64,000 nucleotides of DNA from Bacteroidetes bacterium HGW-Bacteroidetes-4 (GCA_002840905.1 PHDD01000001.1:124001-188000), one strand, 5' to 3'; positions 49,934 through 58,387 are shown, numbered from the stretch's first letter. Notes: a model not told the origin generated them from the sequence alone. Numbers and translations are program-made.

Positions 49934-50436
49934 AAATAATTGTCAACGATGCAAACATTTTAATAGATTTGGTAGACCTAAAAATCTTACCCTATTTCTT
50001 TCAACTTGAATTTGAGTTTCATACAACGGCTATAATCCTTGATGAACTTTTTGAAGAACAGAAGGAATCCTTGTTTCCTTATATTGAAACAGGCAGTTTA
50101 ATTGTTGACGATATTTCAGACGAAGATTTAATTGAAATCCTTATGATTAGGGCAACTAAGCCCAATCTGTCAGAACAGGATTGTTCAGCCTTTTACCAGG
50201 CACAAAAAGACAACGCAGCCCTTATAACAAGTGATAATACGCTCAGAAAATTTGCACAGGCAAACAATTTGGAGGTACATGGGCATTTATGGGTATTTGA
50301 TAATTTAGTATACAATGAAATTTTAACGGGTATAACTGCAATTAAGAAATTGGAAGAATTATGTAATGTGATAAATCCAAAATTAGGCTTACCCAAGAAC
50401 GAATGTCAAAAGAGAATTAAGTTATGGAGTAAATAA
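49930..50436 (+). CDS. PIN-domain-like nuclease (GTG start, overlaps the ImmA gene)
   Basis: IIVNDANILIDLVDLKILPYFFQLEFEFHTTAIILDELFE...LSEQDCSAFYQAQKDNAALITSDNTLRKFAQ: PIN-type spaced acidic residues; GTGA start/stop overlap. Confidence 0.78.
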   Translation: MKIIVNDANILIDLVDLKILPYFFQLEFEFHTTAIILDELFEEQKESLFPYIETGSLIVDDISDEDLIEILMIRATKPNLSEQDCSAFYQAQKDNAALITSDNTLRKFAQANNLEVHGHLWVFDNLVYNEILTGITAIKKLEELCNVINPKLGLPKNECQKRIKLWSK

Positions 50437-50447
50437 AAATAAAGCCT

Positions 50448-52508
50448 ATGTCCGAACAAAATCTATTCTTCAATATACTCACGTTCGATTTTCCTTCGGA
50501 AAACCAAACTTTCTATTTCTCAAAAGAAGACATTGGCAGGAGCCATAAAATCCATAAAAGTATATTTCCAAACGAAATAGATTCATTATTTCCCGGCATT
50601 AGCAATAATTGTACAGATTTTATCTACACAACCTTTTCAGGCGAGCAGGAAGGTTTCGTACCATTAACCATAGATTTTAAAACTGACAATCAGGATTTCA
50701 TTAAGCGATTTTACAACAGACAAATAAACTTCTACTTCCGTAAAATCAAAGAACAAATTGTAAAAGTAGGTTTCATTAAAGAAAATCAGGTTTGGGTGCA
50801 TTCTCCTAAATTAACTACCTCACAATGGAATGTTTACATGAAATTTTCTTTAAAAGTGCAGATTTGTACAGTAAGTAAGTACCCTGAGTTATTAGTTTCC
50901 TACGATGGCACTTCAAAAGTGCTTAAAAAGCCAGTATCAGAATTAATTCAAGAAGTATCACCAACGGCATTCAACTGGGTATTAAAAGAGAATCAGCTTG
51001 AAAAATGGGAAAGAATATCGGAAGAAGATGTACCCGACTATTCGCAATATTACCCTGTATTAAACAGAACTTTACAAACAGCTTTAAATATTCCCACAGA
51101 AGCACCACCAAGAGGTAACAGGTATCCGGAATACCTAAAAAACATAACTGCTTTTTACAATAAATTCCTAAACAAACAGGAGTTTAAAGATATTTTGCCA
51201 ATTCATAAAGACGGATTTTTAAACGTAAGTTCAGCAAGAATCAACAAAACCAATGAAGAAAGCAACTTACTGGTTTTTGGAAGCAACAATACGGGCATAG
51301 TTCCTAAGTTTGGAGTAAGGGATTTTAAGCCATTTAAAGCAAGTCCATACAAGAAAGTTCACCTCTTTTTTATTGTTCACAAGAACGATGCTCAAATGGC
51401 TTTCTCCATAAAAGATTACTTTGAAAAAGGGTTTCAGTGGTTTAAGGGCTTGTACAATTATGCTCATATACTATTTCATACCGAAGATGGTTTTAGCATA
51501 GTCTTTCATGATAAGGACAACCCAATACCAGAAATAGAAAAAAAACTTTCAGAGAGAGAAATAAACCCCGATATAAAATACATAGCAATTTATGTAACAC
51601 CATTTACCAAATACGAACACGATAAGCAGAAAAGAGAAATCTATTATCGTGTAAAAGAAGTGCTACTAAAACGCAATATTACTTCACAAGCCATTGACCC
51701 TACAAAAATTCAGGAACAAGGCGAAGGTTGGGTTTACAGTCTGCCTAACATTGCTGTGGCAATATTGGCTAAATTGGATGGCATTCCCTGGCGATTAAAT
51801 ACACCCATTAAAAACGAACTAATTATCGGAGTTGGTGCATTTAAGCATGTTGAAGATGGGGTACAATATATTGGTAGTGCTTTCAGCTTCTCAAACGATG
51901 GTAAATTCAACAGCTTCGAATATTTCATGAAACATGAAATAGATATTCTCGCAGGTAAAATTTCCAAAGCAGTAAGAAACTATGCCACAATAAACAATCC
52001 ACCGGATAGGCTGATAATACATTTCTATAAAAGCATGAGCGAAGTAGAAGTACAGCATATTGAAAGAGCGTTGGAAACTATGGACTTGCCAATCCCCGTA
52101 TTTATAGTTTCAATCAACAAAACAGAATCAAACGATATTACAGCATTCGATAAAGACTGGAAAGAACTAATGCCGATAAGTGGCACTTATGTAAACATTG
52201 GCAGAAGCAAATACTTACTCTTTAATAACACTCGCTATCCTGACGGTAGCTTTAGTAAAGCCGATGGCTTTCCATTCCCTATAAAACTTAGTATAGATTG
52301 CACCGATAAGGAGCAATTAAGAGATACCAAAGTAATAAAGGAGTTAATAGAGCAAGTCTATCAATTCAGCCGTATGTATTGGAAATCAGTACGACAACAG
52401 AATCTACCAGTAACAATCAAATACCCCGAAATGGTCGCTCAAATCGCTCCCCATTTCGATGGTGATGATATTCCGGCATACGGAAAAGAAAATTTGTGGT
52501 TTTTATAA
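50448..52508 (+). CDS. Long prokaryotic Argonaute (MID-PIWI), apparently catalytically inactive
   Basis: SLPNIAVAILAKLDGIPWRL (PIWI-type N-A-K-G-PW motif), LIIGVGAFKH in place of the usual GxDxS-type strand, RLIIHFYKSMSEVE, terminal QNLPVTIKYPEMVAQIAPHFDGDDIPAYGKENLWFL. 686 aa with N-terminal and L1-like (PELLVSYDGTSKVL) segments. Confidence 0.85.
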   Translation: MSEQNLFFNILTFDFPSENQTFYFSKEDIGRSHKIHKSIFPNEIDSLFPGISNNCTDFIYTTFSGEQEGFVPLTIDFKTDNQDFIKRFYNRQINFYFRKIKEQIVKVGFIKENQVWVHSPKLTTSQWNVYMKFSLKVQICTVSKYPELLVSYDGTSKVLKKPVSELIQEVSPTAFNWVLKENQLEKWERISEEDVPDYSQYYPVLNRTLQTALNIPTEAPPRGNRYPEYLKNITAFYNKFLNKQEFKDILPIHKDGFLNVSSARINKTNEESNLLVFGSNNTGIVPKFGVRDFKPFKASPYKKVHLFFIVHKNDAQMAFSIKDYFEKGFQWFKGLYNYAHILFHTEDGFSIVFHDKDNPIPEIEKKLSEREINPDIKYIAIYVTPFTKYEHDKQKREIYYRVKEVLLKRNITSQAIDPTKIQEQGEGWVYSLPNIAVAILAKLDGIPWRLNTPIKNELIIGVGAFKHVEDGVQYIGSAFSFSNDGKFNSFEYFMKHEIDILAGKISKAVRNYATINNPPDRLIIHFYKSMSEVEVQHIERALETMDLPIPVFIVSINKTESNDITAFDKDWKELMPISGTYVNIGRSKYLLFNNTRYPDGSFSKADGFPFPIKLSIDCTDKEQLRDTKVIKELIEQVYQFSRMYWKSVRQQNLPVTIKYPEMVAQIAPHFDGDDIPAYGKENLWFL

Positions 52509-52521
52509 AATTAGGAGCTAT

Positions 52522-54432
52522 ATGACAATACATTATATATGGATTGGTGAGCATAACAATATAATTGGTCAACCAATAACCCTATCATCAAAGTTTATCT
52601 TTAAAACTGAAATTGCAAAACCTTCAAAAAAGGGTGAAATTACTATTTCTCTAAACCCATCATATATTGAAAATTTCTTTGACAAGCCAAATGTGATGGA
52701 GATATCTGCTATAATTGGCAAGAATGGTTCGGGTAAAACTTCCATTTTGGAATTTATAAAAAGCAATTTTCCTGAAGGCGTTTCCAGTAGAGTAGATGAC
52801 AATACCATTGTGATTTATTCAAACTTCCAAAATAACAAAGAGGTTTTATATGTGGTAAAACCTGATTTTTGGAATATTAAAATCAACAATAGTTCAGGTC
52901 TCGATTGTATAGACAAGGATTACAGCAATGGTGATAATGTAAGTGAAAAATTCAGGTTCTCATCAGGTTTAAGTTATGTGGAATTCTTCTACTACAACTT
53001 TTTCTTAGATTACAAATTTGACATAGCCAATTGGGCAGGTTTAAAAAATATTTCAACGTCAACACTTCTTTGTCAGCCAAGGAAATCTGCGATTGAAGAA
53101 AGGTGGGGTAAACATGGCATAGATAATAAAGAAGCATCTTCTTTTGATTTGGCTTTTCTGATGAATGATGAATTATCCAAAGCAATTCAACTTATTATTT
53201 CAGACAATAAAAAACTAATCCCATTTGCTATACCAGAAATACTCTATATTACAATTTCAGAAACGGATAAAATATATTTCAAACTGAATGATGATTCAAA
53301 AAGCAATCAGCCTTTAAATAAAAAAGTTGATGATTTACTTAAGGAATTAAAAACTGTTAATGATAATTGTAAATCAGAAGAACAAGTATTAAATAATCTT
53401 TATATTTCTATACTCTTAAATTTTCTTGTTACTCAATTCTATTACTCTTCTCCAGTTGTAAATTTTAATTTCGACCTTAGTTTCAAAGGTTATATTTCAA
53501 TTAAGGAGTTCGTTCTTTCATTTTTCAATAAACTAAAAACCACTAAGGTTAAACTTTCTAAAAGTGAGACAGTTGAAAGTGAAAATTTTATTCGACTGGG
53601 TATTTATGTCCCGCAATTTATTGAACAAGTTGAGAAATTCGTTTTTGAGGGCGTATTAACTTTTCACCCGGGTAAAATAAATTATTTTATGCTCCCAATG
53701 TCTCAAAAGGCTGATAAAGATTTTAATACATTTATAAACCTTTACATGAAAATAAAGGGTTTAACAAATTTTCTTGAATTTAATTGGCGTAGCTTAAGTA
53801 CTGGTCAACAATCATTTTTATCTTTTATGTCCCGTTTTTATCATGAAAAGCATCATGCTATTGGGCATGACCAGTTAAATAAAAAGCTTTTTATAATGAT
53901 TGATGAAGGTGATGCTGGTTTTCATCCTGAGTGGCAAAAGAAATTTTTCAATCACAGTTTAAATTTTCTTTCAGACCTTTTTCATGACAATGAAATACAA
54001 CTGGTTTATACTGCCAATTCTCCTTATTTGGTTTCTGACTTAACTAAAAATCATATTACATTTATCGAAAACAAAGAGAATCAAATAATTATACACGGGA
54101 AGGAAAATAATAGAGAAGAAACATTTGGTCAAAACATTCATACATTGCTTTCAAATTCTTTTTTCTTGGAAAGTGGTCTAATTGGTGATTTTGCCAAAAA
54201 TAAAATAAATAAGGTAATTGAGATTCTAAAATCAGAAAACCCAACCCATGTTGAGATTTTTTTTGCAAGAAAAATTATTCAAATGATTGGTGAACCTGTA
54301 ATTAAGAAAAAATTATCAAGCATGTTTGAAGATAATTTCAATATTCCAATTGATATTCAGACAGAAATCGAACAGACAGAAAATAGGTTGAAAAGATTAA
54401 AATCATTCTTAAATAATGATACAAATACATAG
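52522..54432 (+). CDS. SMC/ABC-like ATPase (PtuA/OLD-like defence ATPase)
   Basis: ISAIIGKNGSGKTSILEFI (Walker A), RSLSTGQQSFLSFMSRFY (signature), KLFIMIDEGDAGFHPEWQKKFF (Walker B). ATG at 52522 preferred over the upstream 52459 start, which overlaps pAgo. Confidence 0.88.
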   Translation: MTIHYIWIGEHNNIIGQPITLSSKFIFKTEIAKPSKKGEITISLNPSYIENFFDKPNVMEISAIIGKNGSGKTSILEFIKSNFPEGVSSRVDDNTIVIYSNFQNNKEVLYVVKPDFWNIKINNSSGLDCIDKDYSNGDNVSEKFRFSSGLSYVEFFYYNFFLDYKFDIANWAGLKNISTSTLLCQPRKSAIEERWGKHGIDNKEASSFDLAFLMNDELSKAIQLIISDNKKLIPFAIPEILYITISETDKIYFKLNDDSKSNQPLNKKVDDLLKELKTVNDNCKSEEQVLNNLYISILLNFLVTQFYYSSPVVNFNFDLSFKGYISIKEFVLSFFNKLKTTKVKLSKSETVESENFIRLGIYVPQFIEQVEKFVFEGVLTFHPGKINYFMLPMSQKADKDFNTFINLYMKIKGLTNFLEFNWRSLSTGQQSFLSFMSRFYHEKHHAIGHDQLNKKLFIMIDEGDAGFHPEWQKKFFNHSLNFLSDLFHDNEIQLVYTANSPYLVSDLTKNHITFIENKENQIIIHGKENNREETFGQNIHTLLSNSFFLESGLIGDFAKNKINKVIEILKSENPTHVEIFFARKIIQMIGEPVIKKKLSSMFEDNFNIPIDIQTEIEQTENRLKRLKSFLNNDTNT

Positions 54433-55441
54433 AGACTTCGAAAGTATTGCTAAATGGCATTCACAAAGTGTAATGTCAAATTTTAATTTAGCAAATCTCA
54501 TTAATGGTCATATTATTAACAATGGAACCATTGAAGATAACTTTTTAATTTTTTTAAGCCAAAACCTTGAAGATGTATTATCACTGCACCCAATTCTTTT
54601 AGAAAAACAAATTATTAGTAAAGCAAACTCAATTCTAGGTAATCAATATTTTACAGAAAAAGCAAATAGGCCAAACACTCCTGGTCGCAAACCTCGATTA
54701 AATAAAGTATTTATTGAATTATTAAACTCAATTTTTGATTACGAAAAGTTTTGCAGTTATGGTACTGGATATAATGCTCATTGCTTAACTGAGAAATTAG
54801 AAATAAAAGTCTGCCCTTATTGTAATAGAAACTATATTTCAACTTTAAAGCCGAATAAATCAATAGCAATAGGTAATCAAGGTGGCACACGTCCAACTCT
54901 TGACCATTTCTATTTAAAATCTGATTACCCATATTTAGCATTGTCGTTTTGGAATTTAATTCCATCTTGTTTTTCGTGCAATACTCAGTTTCGAAATACG
55001 AAACATTTTGATATATTTAACAATATTCATCCCTATTTAAATGGTTTTGAAAACTTCCTCTATTTCCAGACTGACATCATTGACATAACGGAATTTATAG
55101 GTAATTCAAATAAGATTTTTGAGCTTGAATTAAAAGAGAATGGTAAAACAATTCAAAATTCATTTAAACTAGAAAAGACTAAAAAGAATAACTTGGTTTT
55201 TAGGCTTGAAGAAATTTACAGTCAGAATCATAAATCTGATGTGAGAGAAATAATACAAAAGGCAATTATTTACGATGATAAATATAGTAAGTCACTCTAC
55301 GACAATTGGTCTGGAATTTTTACCGATGAATACGATGCTCAAAAAATGATGCTAGGCAACTATACAAATATCAAAGATTTTGAAAAAAGACCACTCTCAA
55401 AATTAACTAGGGATATAGCTAATGAATTAGGTTTGATATAG
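54416..55441 (+). CDS. HNH endonuclease-like protein (PtuB-like partner of the ATPase)
   Basis: KVCPYCNRNYIST...RPTLDHFYLKSDYPYLALSFWNLIPSCFSCNTQFRNTKHFD: CxxC..DHF..N..CxxCN HNH architecture; overlaps the ATPase gene by 17 bp. Confidence 0.82.
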   Translation: MIQIHRDFESIAKWHSQSVMSNFNLANLINGHIINNGTIEDNFLIFLSQNLEDVLSLHPILLEKQIISKANSILGNQYFTEKANRPNTPGRKPRLNKVFIELLNSIFDYEKFCSYGTGYNAHCLTEKLEIKVCPYCNRNYISTLKPNKSIAIGNQGGTRPTLDHFYLKSDYPYLALSFWNLIPSCFSCNTQFRNTKHFDIFNNIHPYLNGFENFLYFQTDIIDITEFIGNSNKIFELELKENGKTIQNSFKLEKTKKNNLVFRLEEIYSQNHKSDVREIIQKAIIYDDKYSKSLYDNWSGIFTDEYDAQKMMLGNYTNIKDFEKRPLSKLTRDIANELGLI

Positions 55442-56220
55442 TATAATCCACCTCCTAAAATAAAGAATCCCCACCGTACAAATCAGGTTATATGGTGTTC
55501 CTCTTCCTCTTTCGGCAAGTATTCCGCCAGCCCATTGCAGTATTTAACTATAATGTGTTATTATTTTTAAGGTATAGTTAAAAACTACAACGCCTTTCGG
55601 GTTGCTATCGCAAGGCTGTCACAATTCTTGCAACTTAGTCGTCATCGTCACGGCAGCTCTCAATGTTCTTCAAGCCGCTTCACTCATTTCGCCTGCATTA
55701 CACTTCAGGGCTTCGTAAACTCAACACCTTCCGTTTCATTACAGCTACATTCCTTTCAGCCACTTTCAGCCCATCCGCTGCCAGTGTTAGGCTCGCCTGC
55801 TGGTCGCCACCGGCTGCGGGGCTGTCATGGTTTTTGTGTTTGCCTGTCTAACTTCAATTGATTTTTAACGGTATCCAGGCAAAGAACAAAAACACACGCC
55901 AGCCCCTTGCTGTAAACAGTAGCCATCCTCCGCCCTCATTCTTCGGGTCTCTCCGTCTGCCACCGGTGGCTCCACTCGCTGGCGGCTCGCGATGCTTGTC
56001 CATTGTCCGCAACCCATTTCGCTATCGCTTCATTCATTGCAGCCAATGTCCAGCCGAAAAGCTCAAGGCTGTATAACCTGATTTTCCGACCCACAAATAA
56101 AAATAGCAGTTAACATTAATTCGAAAACAGAAAATAAATCATTATCAAATACACCAAAACATAGTAGCAAAGTTACAGGTATGGTTTGCAAAGCTGACAA
56201 GGGTACGCTACGCCAGCCTC

Positions 56221-56646
56221 AAAAAATCTCCACACCTTCTACGTCGGGTAGTATTTTTTGGTCTGCCCTTGCACCATTGCCCCCCAACCTGTGCCAATCG
56301 GGCATTATGTTTTACTGCATATTACGCCGTAGGTTGGCTGGCTGGTGGTTAGTCGCCTACATTCACAGTTCAGCACGTTTCCGCCTTCATTTCATTGGTG
56401 GTTCAGTGCCGTTGGTCTCCCTTCAGCTCTTGTGGCTACAGTTCTCAATTGGTAAGCTGCCCTTTTAGGGTGGCTTCCTTTTTTTTGGAATATTTGAAAT
56501 TTAAACCAGTTATATTTCCAAAAATAAAAAAGTACAGCAAAGAAAGGTGGGCTTCCCTCGGTGCCCTCGCTCAACGTTTTATCAAGGTCAAGCCCTTTGG
56601 GTTTTTGAAAAAATCTCCACACCTCCTTTGTCGGGTAGTATTTTTT
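56221..56646. repeat. Two 39-bp near-identical hairpin-prone repeats in gene-free block
   Basis: AAAAAATCTCCACACCTTCTACGTCGGGTAGTATTTTTT (56221-56259) and AAAAAATCTCCACACCTCCTTTGTCGGGTAGTATTTTTT (56608-56646), 36/39 identical, A6 and T6 ends can pair. Confidence 0.85.
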
Positions 56647-56779
56647 CAAAAAACCTTGACAAAACAACCCAGCCCACCTGATACAAGGCTTTCTTTTTTC
56701 TTTTTTTTCGGTTTTTTCTTTTCTCTTTTAAAAATATGTGTGCGAAGCGAAGCAGAGCAAAATTTTAATCGCTCGTACT

Positions 56780-57208
56780 ATGAAAACTTACAACATCAAA
56801 ACTTATCGAAACGGAAATGAAATAATAAAACCTCATTTCTTTATTTTGAACAAGGGGATGAATAGCGGCAAACCGCTTGATATACCTTGTACTAATTGCT
56901 TTACGTTTTCTTGTAGTTCAGAAACTGATAAAGATTTCTATTACTGGTTACTATTCGGTTTATGGCGTACAAAACTATTCCACCCATTTTTGAGAGGCAC
57001 AGTAATTCCTTTTATTACTCTGTCAGATTTGTGTAAATGTATCCAGACAGGTACTGAACACGCAAATCAAGATTTAAAAAGGTTCAACAAACATATTGAA
57101 GCTTTAAAGTTTCTGGATTTGAAGGAAAAGCAATTTCACCAAAATTTACAACTCATTGATGACACCCGAAAGATGATATTTTACGAATATAGAAGGAGGC
57201 AGTTTTAA
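56780..57208 (+). CDS. Bacteroidetes mobile-element-associated hypothetical (DUF6943-like)
   Basis: MKTYNIKTYRNGNEIIKPHFFILNKGMNSGKPLDIPCTNCFTFSC...FYYWLLFGLWRTKLFHPFLRGTVIPFI; family named from memory of the sequence pattern. Confidence 0.6.
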   Translation: MKTYNIKTYRNGNEIIKPHFFILNKGMNSGKPLDIPCTNCFTFSCSSETDKDFYYWLLFGLWRTKLFHPFLRGTVIPFITLSDLCKCIQTGTEHANQDLKRFNKHIEALKFLDLKEKQFHQNLQLIDDTRKMIFYEYRRRQF

Positions 57209-57406
57209 CCTGCCTTTTTCACTTATCTGAGCTGCCATTTTTGAACTGTCATAGCAAAATGGTGCAACATTCTGCATAAGCACCTTGAAACCTCTAAATG
57301 CCTGATTATTGATATATATTGGCTGAAAATGCAAGGGCAAAATCATGTTAACTCCGTGTCAAGTCCAAGCAAAAATTAATTTGTTTAACAAAAAAATCTC
57401 TTTAAG

Positions 57407-58048
57407 ATGGGTAAAATTTCTCAAGGTATCTTAGGTGGTTTCTCCGGCAAAGTTGGAAACGTTATCGGAGGAAACTGGAAAGGAATCGACTACATGAGGG
57501 TACGTCCTGCAAGTGTAGCGAATCCACAAACAGCAGGTCAGGTTGACCAGCGTACAAGGTTCTCAACTGCTTTGCAGTTCTTACAGCCTTTAAAAGGCTT
57601 TATTAAAGTTGGTTTTCGCAATTATGCGATTAAAATGACCGAGTTTAATAGTGCAATGTCCTACAATGTTCAAAATGCAATTATCGGTGATTATCCCGAC
57701 TTCATAATTGATTTTGATGCAGCTTTAGTTAGTAGAGGTGGTTTAACAGCTGCTTTAAACCCTTCGGCAGGTTCTGACCTTGCAGGTTCGGTTCAATTCA
57801 ATTGGGATGATAATTCCATTGATGGGAACGCAAAACCAACTGACCGTGCAATGGTATTGGTTTACAATCCAAGTAGAAATGAAGCGGTATTTGTAACCGA
57901 TGGTTCATTAAGAAGTGCAGGTACACACACTATAACAGTACCAAACATTTATTCCGGTGATAATGTGTTTGCATTTATCTCATTCATTAGTGAAGACGGA
58001 AAACAAGTTTCAAACAGTCGATACATTGGTAGTGTTGTTGTTGCATAG
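57407..58048 (+). CDS. DUF6266-like protein
   Basis: MGKISQGILGGFSGKVGNVIGGNWKGIDYMRVRPASVANPQTAGQVDQRTRF; family named from memory of the sequence pattern. Confidence 0.75.
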   Translation: MGKISQGILGGFSGKVGNVIGGNWKGIDYMRVRPASVANPQTAGQVDQRTRFSTALQFLQPLKGFIKVGFRNYAIKMTEFNSAMSYNVQNAIIGDYPDFIIDFDAALVSRGGLTAALNPSAGSDLAGSVQFNWDDNSIDGNAKPTDRAMVLVYNPSRNEAVFVTDGSLRSAGTHTITVPNIYSGDNVFAFISFISEDGKQVSNSRYIGSVVVA

Positions 58049-58161
58049 TTTTGGATTGATTCTTTCAGTAAAAACCGCTTTCTTTATGGAGGCGGTTTTA
58101 CTCTTTAAAATTCCCACTCTTTTTTCTTATCTTTACCACCTGTTAACACTTTATAATTAAT

Positions 58162-58186
58162 TATTTGTTGCTTATTTGTTGCTCAA
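58162..58186 (+). repeat. Right-end subterminal repeats TATTTGTTGC / TATTTGTTGCTCAA
   Basis: Two tandem copies in the same orientation as the left-end copies. Confidence 0.7.
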
Positions 58187-58222
58187 CTGCTGTAAGTAAT
58201 TAATAATCAGTATTGCTTTATA

Positions 58223-58241
58223 TTCTGTATAGGAAAGTAAA
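58223..58241 (+). repeat. attR-like site: TTCTGTATAGGAAAGTAAA
   Basis: Second copy of the mnmE 3'-end block; also encodes FCIGK* but has no mnmE upstream. Confidence 0.85.
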
Positions 58242-58345
58242 TAGTGATTAATTCATTTTAGGCAAAACGATTACATCTTTTTAATCATGAAACAGCGAAT
58301 GAGAAAATTGATTGGGTATAGTAGTTTTTAAAACCCCTTGGCTTG

Positions 58346-58387
58346 AATTGCTTTGACATTCTTTGCCAAAGAGGCAATTATTTTTTG
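58346..58387 (+). terminator. Possible terminator just outside attR
   Basis: AATTGCTTTG acattctttgc CAAAGAGGCAATT followed by ATTTTTTG. Confidence 0.45.

Larger units (their letters stand above)
33501..58241. mobile_element. ~24.7 kb integrative element inserted at the mnmE 3' end (tyrosine integrase, defence cargo, no relaxase seen)
   Basis: Direct repeats at both ends (33501-33513 and 58229-58241), integrase gene immediately inside the left end, subterminal TATTTGTTGC repeats at both ends, and a change from chromosomal housekeeping genes to accessory genes between the repeats. Confidence 0.88.

Noticed and set aside
52459-52521. Upstream ATG extension of the ATPase ORF
   Set aside because: It overlaps the pAgo C-terminus by 50 bp and gives a non-conserved-looking N-terminus; ATG at 52522 preferred.
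52522-55441. Complete retron with ATPase-HNH effector
   Set aside because: No reverse transcriptase (YxDD-type) ORF seen in the window.
56221-56646. Possible CRISPR repeat-spacer
   Set aside because: Only two copies about 390 bp apart, not regular spacing, and no cas genes in the window.
55628-56820. Short overlapping ORFs (77, 62, 72, 95, 91, 141 aa)
   Set aside because: Ser/Pro/Arg-rich or low-complexity translations in conflicting frames and strands, treated as noncoding; could be decayed genes but no family was recognised.
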